DNA of 33,327 bases from Ruoffia tabacinasalis (GCF_042652985.1 NZ_JBHSHQ010000068.1:1-33327); one strand, 5' to 3'. Positions 25,840-33,327 are shown, counted from the stretch's first letter. Translations and numbers: made by a program. The notes: generated from the letters alone by a model not told the origin.

Positions 25840-25868
25840 AGAGTAACATTGATACTAATTGACGTCAA
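25840..25868 (-). promoter_or_regulatory. Promoter of the lysine-riboswitch operon
   Basis: On the minus strand TTGACG (25863-25868), 17 bp, TACTCT (25840-25845). The expected start is a few bases before the aptamer. The -10 is weak. Confidence 0.5.
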
Positions 25869-25886
25869 CTAATTACTAATCATGTT

Positions 25887-27233
25887 TTAATAATTAGTAA
25901 AATATTGTTCAATTTCCCATGGTGAGACATATTTGGCATATTCCTCGTACTCTTTTGTTTTGGCTTTAATAAAGCTAGTAGAGATATGCGGCCCTAAAGC
26001 ATCCAAGATTGGGTCTGAAGCTTTCAATTCAAGTATGGCTTCTTGTAATGAACCGGGCAAGCTTGTAATCCCTTGGTCAAGACGCTCGCGAGCGGTCATG
26101 CTGTAGATGTTGCAATCAACCGGAGCCGGTGCTTCGAGTTCTTCTCTAATACCTTTTAATCCAGCGCTAAGAATCGTCGCTAGAGCAAGATAAGGATTGG
26201 CCGATGGATCGACACTCCTTAATTCAACACGGGTTGAGTTGCCACGAGCTGCTGGAATACGAATTAATGGGGAGCGGTTTTTCTCGCTCCAAGCCACATA
26301 GACTGGGGCCTCGTAGCCAGGGACCAGTCGTTTATAGGAGTTCACGGTTGGGTTGCAGACGGCAGTAAAGGCCGGTGAGTACTCCATCAGACCTGCAATA
26401 AAATGCTTGGCTGTCTTAGATAAGCCAGACCGCGTACTTTCATCGTAGAAAGAATTACCACTTTCAGTAAAGAGTGACATATTAAAGTGCATACCAGAAC
26501 CATTGATACCAAAAAGCGGTTTCGGCATAAACGTAGCATGAAGATGATGGCGTCGAGCTACGGTCTTAACAATGAGCTTGAAAGTTTGAATATTATCGCA
26601 AGCCGTCACCGCATCAGCGTATTTCCAGTCGATCTCATGTTGCCCATCGGCCACTTCGTGATGACTAGCTTCAATCTCGAAGCCAAGAGCTTCTAGTTCT
26701 AGAACAATATCACGGCGACAGTTCTCCGCCAAATCTGTCGGCGCTAAGTCAAAGTAACCACCGTGATCATTCAATGTCATCGTTGGATTCCCTTCTTCAT
26801 CTAACTTGAATAAGAAAAACTCTGCTTCGGGGCCTAAGTAAAAGTCAGAGAAGCCGAGTTCTTCCATCTCTTCCAGAACACGTTTCAAGTTGCTTCTAGG
26901 ATCCCCTGAGAATAGCTCACGAGATGATGTCTCAACGTCACAAATCAGACGAGCAATGCGCTTAGTATCATCGCTTGCAATATTCCAATCAAAAATCAGC
27001 CAAGTTTGTAAGTCAGGTACCAGGTACATATCACTCTCTTCGATTCGTACAAAGCCCTCTATTGATGAACCATCAAAGGTCATATTGTTGTCTAAAGCTT
27101 TACTTAATTGAGACAGAGGAATTTCTACGTTTTTTATCGTACCTAAGATGTCGGTAAACATTAAGCGGATAAATTTTACATTATTTTCTTTCGCATCTGC
27201 CATAATTCGTTCTTTTGTCCAAGTCGTCGTCAT
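25887..27233 (-). CDS. glnA: Glutamine synthetase type I
   Basis: Makes glutamine from glutamate, ammonia and ATP; dodecameric cytosolic enzyme. Its 448 residues match the short Gram-positive GSI-alpha form. Motifs: FTDILGTIKNVEIP, FDGSSIEGF (about 53-61), GPEAEFFLF, the ammonia/ATP region with NGSGMHFNMSLF, and RIPAARGNSTRVELRS near 330. RBS GGAGGG precedes ATG 27233. In many relatives glnR lies directly upstream; here the gene stands alone but has a clear promoter and two GlnR-type boxes. It converges on nothing: dapF-dapL lie downstream in the same direction with their own promoter, and no strong terminator separates them. Confidence 0.97.
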   Translation of the reverse strand: MTTTWTKERIMADAKENNVKFIRLMFTDILGTIKNVEIPLSQLSKALDNNMTFDGSSIEGFVRIEESDMYLVPDLQTWLIFDWNIASDDTKRIARLICDVETSSRELFSGDPRSNLKRVLEEMEELGFSDFYLGPEAEFFLFKLDEEGNPTMTLNDHGGYFDLAPTDLAENCRRDIVLELEALGFEIEASHHEVADGQHEIDWKYADAVTACDNIQTFKLIVKTVARRHHLHATFMPKPLFGINGSGMHFNMSLFTESGNSFYDESTRSGLSKTAKHFIAGLMEYSPAFTAVCNPTVNSYKRLVPGYEAPVYVAWSEKNRSPLIRIPAARGNSTRVELRSVDPSANPYLALATILSAGLKGIREELEAPAPVDCNIYSMTARERLDQGITSLPGSLQEAILELKASDPILDALGPHISTSFIKAKTKEYEEYAKYVSPWEIEQYFTNY

Positions 27234-27280
27234 ATAAAACCCTCCAATAAAATATTAATAATATTATTTAGTATTGTTAG

Positions 27281-27309
27281 ATTATATTAATGAAAAATAC
27301 ACAAAACAA
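27281..27309 (-). promoter_or_regulatory. glnA promoter
   Basis: On the minus strand TTGTTT (27304-27309), exactly 17 bp, perfect TATAAT (27281-27286), about 48 bp before the glnA ATG. Confidence 0.75.
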
Positions 27310-27327
27310 GTCAGTTATGACGGATGG

Positions 27328-27344
27328 TGTTATAAAATATAACG
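27328..27344 (-). promoter_or_regulatory. GlnR/TnrA-type operator, proximal
   Basis: TGTTATAAAATATAACG fits TGTNA-N7-TNACA except the last base. It is centred about 53 bp upstream of the glnA -10 box. Confidence 0.65.
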
Positions 27345-27390
27345 CGAAATAAGGCTGTTTTGATAATGTTAACCAAAATTAGGATAACAT

Positions 27391-27407
27391 CGTTATATAA
27401 TATAACA
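27391..27407 (-). promoter_or_regulatory. GlnR/TnrA-type operator, distal
   Basis: On the minus strand TGTTATATTATATAACG, again one mismatch to TGTNA-N7-TNACA, 63 bp from the proximal box (six helical turns). Between them lies a further TGTTA...TAACA inverted repeat (27367-27389) with longer spacing. Confidence 0.65.
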
Positions 27408-27731
27408 AAAAACAAAGGTGTATTTAATTGAGAAAATTAATTTATAAATCGCATAAAAATAATCTTTAATTGCCTCAACTAATTACAAGTATAAGGATTG
27501 AAAATAATAAAATTAAGGAGAAAAAAAGTTTTTTTGTTAAAAGGATATAAAATTGTCAGAAGATGGGGTAAGGTATGGATTGGATAGTGCAGACTAGATT
27601 GGTAAGTCGATATTTATAAGGTGGTTGAAGAAGATTTTGGGATATTGGATGATGCGCAATGAAGATATTTAGTTTTTTGTTAATATGTAATTAACGAGTA
27701 CCTTGGTTATCAGATTAAAGGAGTGCTTATT
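27408..27731. other. AT-rich intergenic region, nothing recognised
   Basis: Between the distal GlnR box and the remnant at 27732. No frame with a start signal, no clear terminator and no repeat seen elsewhere in the window was found. Confidence 0.5.
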
Positions 27732-28211
27732 ATGAGTAGGAGTGCACGTAAATATCCTAGAAATAAATCCAATTGTAGAAAATGAAGACAGTTTTAAATC
27801 TTCGCTTACACCGGAGATTTACTGGAGTTGAATTTGGTGCACTCGTTTTATCTAAAGTTGAGTATAAGAGAGTGAATGCTTCTTATAAAATTAGTGATAC
27901 TTCTCTAACTTTTTTGATTGGCGTATTGTATTCAACCAACTATTCTTGTAATAAAAGATCATGTCCACTTATACAATGGAGCTAGATGAAGAAGGTGAGG
28001 TCATCTTTCGAGAAGTAGAAACCTGTATTTTAAGGTACATCACAAGGTAAGTATTAAATGTTTTGATCGCCCGCCGTCGAAAACTTCGAAGATTCGATAT
28101 TCTAAAGGAACACAAGAATATGAGCGGTCTATTGCTTGGCCTAAAGATTCTTTGTGGAATTAAGTCGAAGTGGGAAGAGAGCAGATTTATAGTGACCTAA
28201 AAGGTGATTAA
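27732..28211 (+). pseudogene. Decayed gene of unknown family
   Basis: AAAGGAGTG stands before ATG 27732, and protein-like segments follow in shifting frames: VNILEINPIVENEDSFKSSL, then EFGALVLSKVEYKRVNASYK (in the frame from 27782), then MELDEEGEVIFREVE, then VHHKVSIKCFDRPPSKTSK and GTQEYERSIAWPKDSLWN. Each breaks after 20-60 residues. This looks like one gene of about 160 or more codons with several indels. I do not recognise the family. It lies directly left of the first IS3 copy. Confidence 0.4.
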
Positions 28212-28287
28212 ATTATATGAAGAGTTTATGATATGCTCCCTCTAAAGTAGATACTTAAAAAAGTAAACTACTTTAGGGGGATTTTTT

Positions 28288-28698
28288 ATGTACTCAAATA
28301 TGAAGCATACAGTGGCTGAACTGGAGTTTTATATTCTTCAATATTTAGAGGGTATGACTTTTCCTATGTTGAAGAATTTAGGACTACAGTATGAGAATAC
28401 ATACTTTTCATTTGAAGTGAGGCTCTATCAACAACATGGCATTGATAGCCTTCAACCACCGAATAAGAATCAACACTATTCAACGGAATTTAGAGAACAA
28501 GTGGTACAAGAACACCTGGTCGATAAGATATCCATCAATGAACTGGCAATTAAATATAATATTCCATCTCGGAAAACAATTCATAGCTGGATTTTTAGGT
28601 ATACTAATGGTGGGGAGTCTCAATCCTGTAATTCAAAGCCAGAGGTGTATCTGATGAAAGGGAAAAAACGACTTACGAAGAAAAAGCTTAAAAAGTAA
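28288..28698 (+). CDS. IS3 transposase OrfA (copy 1)
   Basis: A 136-residue HTH protein typical of IS3-family orfA: two helix-turn-helix blocks (TFPMLKNLGLQYENTYF and ISINELAIKYNIPSRKTIHS) that bind the IS ends. It is closely similar to the copy at 30637, with scattered substitutions. The start lies after AGGGGG, which is also the 3' strand of the upstream hairpin, so translation may be limited by that structure. Without an intact OrfB it is not a working transposase. Confidence 0.75.
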   Translation: MYSNMKHTVAELEFYILQYLEGMTFPMLKNLGLQYENTYFSFEVRLYQQHGIDSLQPPNKNQHYSTEFREQVVQEHLVDKISINELAIKYNIPSRKTIHSWIFRYTNGGESQSCNSKPEVYLMKGKKRLTKKKLKK

Positions 28699-28965
28699 CC
28701 TGGCTGTGCCAAGCATTAAAAGTGAGCCAATCGAGTTTTTATAAATAGTTAAAACGTCAACCATCACATACAGAATTGCGCTTAAAAAAATTAATGGTAA
28801 TCATTCAAGAATCACATGGAACATTTAATGGAATTTATGGCTATCGTCGTAGGACTATTTATTTAAATCACTTTCAACAAGCCGCTGTTAATCATAAGTG
28901 TGTCTAGCACTTAATGAAATGGAAGGGCATCCAAACCTATATAAAGAAAAGACGAATCTGAAGAT
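28699..28965 (+). pseudogene. IS3 transposase OrfB, truncated (copy 1)
   Basis: Right after orfA the DNA encodes WLCQALKVSQSSFYK, a stop, LKRQPSHTELRLKKL, then ESHGTFNGIYGYRRRTIYL and VNHKCV-stop-HLMKWKGIQ. This is the N-terminal HTH_21 part of IS3 OrfB with in-frame stops; the catalytic DDE domain is absent. Confidence 0.75.
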
Positions 28966-29047
28966 TCGCCTTAACTATTTTTATTATTTACCTGTCTACT
29001 TGACAGGGGGCAGTTCATATTGAGTTTGGTTGGGGGGGTTTGATAAT

Positions 29048-29482
29048 CTAAGTTGCTGTCCAGGTCATTAGCCATTCTTTCTCTTGAGTTTCTTCATCTA
29101 AACACTCCTCAATAAATTGAAAACCATGCCTTTTATAAAATTGTATCGCCTGCGAATTGCGTGAATAAACAGAAAGTGTCAAAGATTTGTGTTGGCTTTT
29201 TAAATAAGTCAACAACAGGCTTCCTATGCCTTTGTGGCGACTCTCCTTCTCAATAAAAATACCCGCAATATAGTCTCCCGTCATACCAACAAAGCCTAAC
29301 AGTCGATTGTCTTCTTGATAAAGCACCATATTCGCTTCATGAAAAGCTGAGAGCACATCATCATAATGACTGGTCCAATAGGCTGGGTCAACAAAATCAT
29401 GCACTTCTAAATTCACAGCTAACCACAAATCAGCGACAGACTTTAATACATCAGGTTCTTTGTCTACTAAGTCTATAAGCAT
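29048..29482 (-). CDS. GNAT-family N-acetyltransferase
   Basis: Small acetyl-CoA-dependent acetyltransferase of 144 residues, full length for a single GNAT domain. The acetyl-CoA pyrophosphate loop is seen in ESRHKGIGSLLL (about 79-90), followed by LTLSVYSRNSQAIQFYKRHGF (motif B region), the usual C-terminal block. Full RBS AAAGGAGGT lies 7 bp before ATG 29482. It is divergent from the pentapeptide gene and flanked on the other side by the IS3 right end. Substrate unknown; relatives act on small amines or protein N-termini. Confidence 0.85.
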   Translation of the reverse strand: MLIDLVDKEPDVLKSVADLWLAVNLEVHDFVDPAYWTSHYDDVLSAFHEANMVLYQEDNRLLGFVGMTGDYIAGIFIEKESRHKGIGSLLLTYLKSQHKSLTLSVYSRNSQAIQFYKRHGFQFIEECLDEETQEKEWLMTWTAT

Positions 29483-29618
29483 CGGGTGACCTCCTTTAAA
29501 TGACTAATAAGAAAAAGTCTAACAAAATACGCAAAGAGTCGCAATTGATAATCAAAGAAGGATGAGAAAAAGATAGAGCCTATGCTACAATAGCCATAAG
29601 TAAAAAGAAGGGTGCGAG

Positions 29619-29945
29619 ATGATGCGAATTAAACGACCAGTAATACAAGCGGATATAGAAGAAAAAGAGTTAAAAGACTTATACCAACCCCACGATTATA
29701 TCTTAGAACTAGATGGCTATGATTTGAATGAACCTGACTTTACAACCGTTCAGGTGGAGCAAGTGCGATTATATAATTGCGTCATTCGTGACGGTATATT
29801 CAACGATATGGATTTAAGTGATGCAGATCTGACTGATGTGCGCTTTATCGCCTGTGACTTCTCGAATGTAAATCTAAGCCAAGCATCCATTCACCGAGTA
29901 GAGTTTGAAAATTGTAAGTTACTCGGAACTCAGTTCACAATTTAA
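29619..29945 (+). CDS. Short pentapeptide-repeat protein, probably C-terminally truncated
   Basis: 108 residues. From about residue 35 the sequence follows the A(D/N)Lxx pattern of pentapeptide repeats (DGIFN DMDLS DADLT DVRFI ACDFS NVNLS), which form a right-handed square beta-helix. Family members of this type in relatives are about 210 residues with a second repeat block; here the frame stops at 29945 and no further repeats are seen in other frames, so the gene is probably shortened. Start ATG 29619 (an in-frame ATG follows at 29622), with GAAGGGTGCGAG upstream and TGCTACAAT (29583-29591) as extended -10. Function unknown; some relatives protect gyrase from quinolones, but nothing here shows that. 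Confidence 0.7.
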   Translation: MMRIKRPVIQADIEEKELKDLYQPHDYILELDGYDLNEPDFTTVQVEQVRLYNCVIRDGIFNDMDLSDADLTDVRFIACDFSNVNLSQASIHRVEFENCKLLGTQFTI

Positions 29946-29991
29946 TATTACGATCAATAATTATATTCAAAGAGATGCCATCAATAAAACA

Positions 29992-30019
29992 AGGAGCTCT
30001 ACAAATTTGTAGAGCTCCT
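29992..30019. terminator. 28-bp perfect palindrome, probable bidirectional terminator
   Basis: AGGAGCTCTACAAA (29992-30005) and its exact complement (30006-30019) form a loopless palindrome between the convergent pentapeptide gene and the methyltransferase remnant. T-richness follows on the plus strand (30024-30034) and is weaker on the minus. Confidence 0.6.
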
Positions 30020-30043
30020 AACTTCGTTTGTGTTTATTAAGAA

Positions 30044-30577
30044 TTATAGTATATTAATTTCTAAACCAAAGTCGGATAAACTTTGGGATTCCTTGTCATC
30101 TTGAGGAAGAATATGGGTGTTTATGTAATCCATCTGTTTAAAAATACCACAGAGGACATCAACTACAATGCTGTTTCCAGCTAACTTTAATAACTTAGCT
30201 TGCGTTAGAAAAGCTCTTTTTACGTCTTCAGAAGGATTCTTGATTGTTAGATTATCGAAACTTTCTTCTGTGAATCCCATCAGCAAAAAAGCTTCTCTAG
30301 GCGTTAAGTTTCGATATCTTGTCCCTTCAACTAAAGGGTTCTTATCATAGGCGATAATACCAGAATTAGGATTACGATCTTGCTTTGTAGTAATAGTACG
30401 AGCAATTAAAGAGTTATCCGCTTGACTATCAGTTGCTAATTTTAAGTTGTTATTAAATATTTTTTCTCGAGAAGCTGTAAAATTCGGTGTAGCATGAATT
30501 GCTTCCTCAAGATAATGCCTTACTGAATAATCTAATCTTAAGTAATCACTGATTGGATTGATACTTTCTTCGGAGAG
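30044..30577 (-). pseudogene. C5 DNA methyltransferase, C-terminal half only
   Basis: A minus-strand frame of about 175 codons, open until the IS3 left end, reads SLIARTITTKQDRNPNSGII (motif VIII region), then YRNLTPREAFLLMGF (motif IX), and AGNSIVVDVLCGIFKQM (motif X), the C-terminal target-recognition and SAM-closing part of DNA (cytosine-5) methyltransferases. The catalytic Pro-Cys motif IV and SAM motif I are missing, removed where IS3 copy 2 starts. The residual frame has no stop or shift, so the disruption looks fairly recent. It was probably part of a type II restriction-modification system or an orphan methylase. Confidence 0.85.
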
Positions 30578-31212
30578 TATGATATGCCCCCTAAAGTAGA
30601 CACTTAAAAAAGTAAACTACTTTAGGGGGACTTTTTATGTACTCAAATATGAAGCATACAGTGGCTGAACTGGAGTATTATATTCTTCATTATTTAGAGG
30701 GTATGACTTTTCCTATGTTGAAGAATTTAGGACTACAGTATGAGAATACATACTTTTTATTTAAAGTGAGGCTCTATCAACTACATGGCATTGATGGCCT
30801 TCAACCCCCGACTAAGCAGCAACACTATTCATCGGAATTTAAAGAACAAGTGGCACAAGAACGCTTGATCAATAAGATATCCATCTATAAACTGGCAATT
30901 AAATATAATATTCCATCTCAGAAAACGATTCGTAGCTGGATTTTTAGGTATACTAATGGTGGGGAGTCTCAATCCTACAATTCAAAGCCAGAGATGTATC
31001 TAATTAAAGAAAAAACGACATACGAAGAAAAAGCCTAAAAAGTAATCTGGCTGTGCCACGCATTAAAAGTGAGCCAATCGAGCTATTATAAAAAGTTAAA
31101 ACGTCAACTAACACATACAGAATTGCGCTTTAAAAAAATTAATGGCATGCATTCAAGAATCATATGGAACATTTAATGGAATTTATGGCTATCGTCGTAT
31201 GACTATTTATTT
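30578..31212 (+). mobile_element. IS3-family element, copy 2, truncated by IS30
   Basis: The left end TGATATGCCCCCTAAAGTAG and the hairpin before orfA match copy 1 at 28229. Similarity to copy 1 continues through orfA and into orfB until GACTATTTATTT (31201-31212), where the two diverge; the IS30 left end follows within 20 bp. No remainder of the IS3 element is found on the far side of IS30, so this is more than a simple insertion. Confidence 0.75.
30637..31038 (+). CDS. IS3 transposase OrfA (copy 2)
   Basis: 133 residues, same HTH protein as at 28288 with scattered substitutions (for example LFKVRLYQLHGIDGLQ against SFEVRLYQQHGIDSLQ) and a shorter C-terminus after a frame change near KEKTTYEEKA. 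The OrfB start that follows (31039-31212) carries stops and lacks the DDE domain. It cannot support transposition alone. Confidence 0.75.
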   Translation: MYSNMKHTVAELEYYILHYLEGMTFPMLKNLGLQYENTYFLFKVRLYQLHGIDGLQPPTKQQHYSSEFKEQVAQERLINKISIYKLAIKYNIPSQKTIRSWIFRYTNGGESQSYNSKPEMYLIKEKTTYEEKA

Positions 31213-31326
31213 GGAGGATTTTATAATGAGGTTAGCCACCTCTTGAAATCCTAAAAAAAGAACGTCATGTCGATTTCATGTTATATTGAAGTTACCACAA
31301 CTATCAAATAACGGAGATGAAATCAC

Positions 31327-32428
31327 ATGACGCAAGAAAAGCTTAACATAAACTCACGAAAAGGAAAACACCTATCTTACAAAGAACGATGTCAAATTGC
31401 CATTCTAAAAAAAAGAAGGCTATTCTAATCGTCACATTGCCAAAGTGTTAGGGTGTGTACCTCAAATGATTAATAATGAAATCAACAGAGGGACGATTAC
31501 CCAAGTAAAGAAACAAAATCAGAAGGGTAAAATCTATCAATATACCTACACGATATACGATGCAGATGTCGGTCAAGCCAAGTATGAACAAAACCGTCTT
31601 AACAGTGGTAGACGCCCTAAATGGTCTGATTCAAATACCTTTATTGAGTGGGCAGATGAAAAGATGCTTCATGAAAAATGGTCACCGGATGCGGTTGTTG
31701 GTTTAGCCAAGAGACATCAGTTATTCGATAAAGCGATTATACCCTGTACAACCACCTTATATCATTGGATTGATAGCGGTGTGATGCAAACACGTAACTT
31801 GGATCTGTTAGAAAAGTTAAAGCGTAACAACAAGAAACGGACAGTTAAGGCGCGTCGAAACAAGCGCATTCTAGGTCAATCGATTGAGAATCGTCCTAAA
31901 GAAATTGATTCTAGAGAGAGCTTTGGCCATTGGGAAATAGATACCGTCATTGGAAACAAAGCGGCTATTGATCCGGTCTTATTAATATTAGTTGAGTGTA
32001 AAACGCGCTACGAAGTGATTTTTAAAATTAAGAACAAAACGGCGCAAGCTGTGGATGAAGCCATTGGCTTATTGCGCCAACGAGTTGGAGACTCTTTTCA
32101 ACATCTATTTAAGACTATTACTTCAGATAACGGATCAGAATTTGCGGGGCTTCATGATAGCTTACAGGATACGTTGGATGTCTATTTTTCGCATCCCTAT
32201 GCATCCTGGGAACGTGGTACCAGCGAGAATCAACATAAAATCATTCGACGGTTCTTCCCCAAAGGTCAGTCTCTTGAGGAAGTAGATGAGGAGCAATGTC
32301 TACGTGTTCAAAACTGGATGAATGATTACCCGCGACAGCGATTAAACTATCGTACACCTTATGAGCTATTCGTAAGAGAGTTTCATAAGGAACGCCAAAA
32401 ACAGACGGTTAAACCTGTCAGTGCTTGA
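31327..32428 (+). pseudogene. IS30-family transposase, frameshifted at an A8 run
   Basis: From ATG 31327: MTQEKLNINSRKGKHLSYKE and RCQIAILKK, then a run of eight A (31407-31414) after which the frame ends in RRLF-stop. One A fewer would continue as KKEGYSNRHIAKVLGCVPQ and join the open 327-residue frame that ends at 32428. The main part has the IS30 DDE core: HWEIDTVIG (first D), ITSDNGSEF (second D), and a final Glu in RGTSENQHKIIRRFFPKG. All catalytic residues are present, so polymerase slippage on the A-run could restore function; otherwise it is inactive. Confidence 0.8.
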
Positions 32429-32525
32429 CAACGAGCCTCTTTCGGCATGGCTTGATAGCTGGGAAGCTGGCTGATGCCAGCCCGTCAAAGAGACTACCAT
32501 GCCTCAACTCATTGTCAAGCACTGA
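32416..32525. repeat. 19-bp inverted repeat with nested stems at the IS30 3' end
   Basis: Positions 32416-32434 and 32507-32525 are complementary at 18 of 19 bases; the left arm contains the transposase stop codon. Inside, GGCATGG (32443-32449) pairs with CCATGCC (32496-32502), GCTGGC (32465-32470) with GCCAGC (32475-32480), and CTCTTT (32436-32441) with AAAGAG (32486-32491) in crossing order. No T-run follows, so it is not an ordinary terminator. Confidence 0.75.
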
Positions 32526-32605
32526 CTCAATAAGCGAAAACAACAAAGTAAGTGGACAACACACACTTTAACAAAGTGGCTAACTTAAACTTGAAATTTA
32601 CAATG

Positions 32606-33154
32606 TTACTTCTGACTCAAAATATCAAAATTATTCAAAGTTTCGCTGATGTCTATATTCAGATCGCTTATCATTGCTTTTTGATCATCACCTAATAAAA
32701 ACACATGAAATCGTCCATCAGGAAGACTCTTAGTTTGTTCAGCAATTTGTGAAAATAGAGCCTTAGATAGTACCGCATAAACTGGTTTGTTTGTTAAGGT
32801 GTAAAATTCTAGTATTACAAAATCTACTATATCAGTAGTGTCGGGTTTAAAAGTGTACCATGCGTTGTAATTTGAACTTGTATGAAATTTACTCTTTTTA
32901 AAGATTATAGTACTTTTAACGTTATCCTTCTCTATAATGTTCATATTAGTACCGTGTGAATATTTTGAAGACACAATAAAACCGAGTGATTCCAATAGTT
33001 CTTTTTTGCTAGGCTTTTTGCTATCAGTCTCTTTCTCCAAGATATAGTTTGCCAACTTTTCCTGGATCTCAAAAGATTGCTGATTCAATTCCTGTATTTC
33101 AAAATATATCTCTTTTTGACGACTAATTAATTTAGAAATTCTCTCTTGCTCCAT
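32606..33154 (-). CDS. Unrecognised protein with N-terminal coiled coil
   Basis: 182 residues, soluble, no signal peptide or membrane segment. The first 45 residues (KLISRQKEIYFEIQELNQQS) look like an amphipathic coiled coil; a Lys/Ser linker follows, then a compact alpha/beta part with YNAWYTF, TDIVDFVILEFY, KPVYAVLSKALFSQI and GRFHVFLLG. I do not recognise the family. ATG 33154 lies after GAGGTTAA. It is on the same strand as the methyltransferase remnant at 30044 and lies upstream of it across two IS elements, so it may once have belonged to the same restriction-modification locus; that is inference from position only. Confidence 0.6.
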   Translation of the reverse strand: MEQERISKLISRQKEIYFEIQELNQQSFEIQEKLANYILEKETDSKKPSKKELLESLGFIVSSKYSHGTNMNIIEKDNVKSTIIFKKSKFHTSSNYNAWYTFKPDTTDIVDFVILEFYTLTNKPVYAVLSKALFSQIAEQTKSLPDGRFHVFLLGDDQKAMISDLNIDISETLNNFDILSQK

Positions 33155-33327
33155 AATTTAACCTCATTAATTTATTTAAGTTAATGATCTCATATTTGAT
33201 AAATTAGATCAATTTATTATTACAAATTATGCACTTTAGTATGTATATATTTCACACCGCCGATTGTAAAATTAAGCTAGACAACTAAAACAGCCATTTG
33301 TGGTACACTCAACTTGTAATTCCGACC
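33155..33327. other. Upstream region of the last gene and window edge
   Basis: AT-rich leader with the inverted repeat GATCT...AGATC (about 33186-33212 region) close to the start codon on the minus strand. No convincing -35/-10 pair was found. The final 60 bases contain no frame long enough to assign. Confidence 0.4.

Larger units (their letters stand above)
28228..29020 (+). mobile_element. IS3-family element, copy 1, internally deleted
   Basis: Left end near TGATATGCTCCCTCTAAAG (28229), followed by the hairpin CTAAAGTAG/CTACTTTAG (28242-28276) just before orfA. Right end is recognisable at 28992-29020 (GTCTACTTGACAGGGGGCAG) as the inverted counterpart of the left end. orfA is open, orfB is cut to its first quarter, so the element is about 0.8 kb instead of the usual 1.3-1.5 kb and cannot move alone. 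A short hairpin GACGAATC/GATTCGCC near 28955 sits at the deletion. Confidence 0.75.
31231..32584 (+). mobile_element. IS30-family insertion sequence
   Basis: Imperfect terminal repeats: GTTAGCCAC at 31231-31239 and its complement GTGGCTAAC at 32576-32584, with further partial matching inward. It contains one transposase gene with a frameshift near its start, and a large inverted repeat at its 3' end. Left flank is the broken IS3 orfB; right flank leads to the minus-strand gene at 32606. No obvious short target duplication. Confidence 0.7.

Overview
The window looks like chromosomal DNA of a low-GC Gram-positive bacterium, most likely in the Lactobacillales (Aerococcaceae or Carnobacteriaceae type). 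Supporting signs are AT-rich codon use, strong AGGAGG-type ribosome binding sites, CcpA-type cre sites, GlnR-type operators, a lysine riboswitch, a yybP-ykoY-type riboswitch and IS3/IS30/ISL3/IS1380 elements common in that order. The genus is inference.

Layout. 1-1160: the tail of a TniB-like transposition ATPase, then fragments of a membrane protein and an IS1380 transposase. 1128-3968: a promoter and probable Mn2+ riboswitch controlling a P2A-type Ca2+/Mn2+ ATPase. 4141-5040: an IS end, a decayed Ig-like surface protein and a 42-bp-period repeat array. 5152-16218 is the core: rpoN (sigma-54), an AcoR-like sigma-54 activator, then a textbook -24/-12 promoter with two upstream activator repeats. 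That promoter drives a ClpB-like AAA+ ATPase, lpd, acoA, acoB and acoC, ending at a strong terminator. The sigma factor, activator, target promoter and acetoin dehydrogenase complex therefore lie together in about 11 kb. Putative cre sites in front of acoR and inside the operon suggest glucose repression. 16219-20636: a large SNF2-type helicase flanked by two decayed metabolic genes and more copies of the repeat. 20637-22010: a CcpA-type-controlled aldehyde dehydrogenase.

22271-23405 is a decayed ISL3 element. On the minus strand follow dapF-dapL (diaminopimelate/lysine branch) behind a lysine riboswitch, and glnA behind two GlnR-type boxes. From 27.7 kb to the right edge the region is accessory: an unidentified decayed gene, two truncated copies of one IS3-family element, a GNAT acetyltransferase, a short pentapeptide-repeat protein, a C5 DNA methyltransferase cut off by the second IS3 copy, a nearly complete IS30 element with a frameshift, and an unrecognised minus-strand gene.

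The most notable signal is the self-contained sigma-54 acetoin cassette whose first gene is a dedicated ClpB-like unfoldase without a visible ClpP-binding loop. The second is a set of GC-rich repeats in two intergenic arrays with an almost exact 42-bp period.
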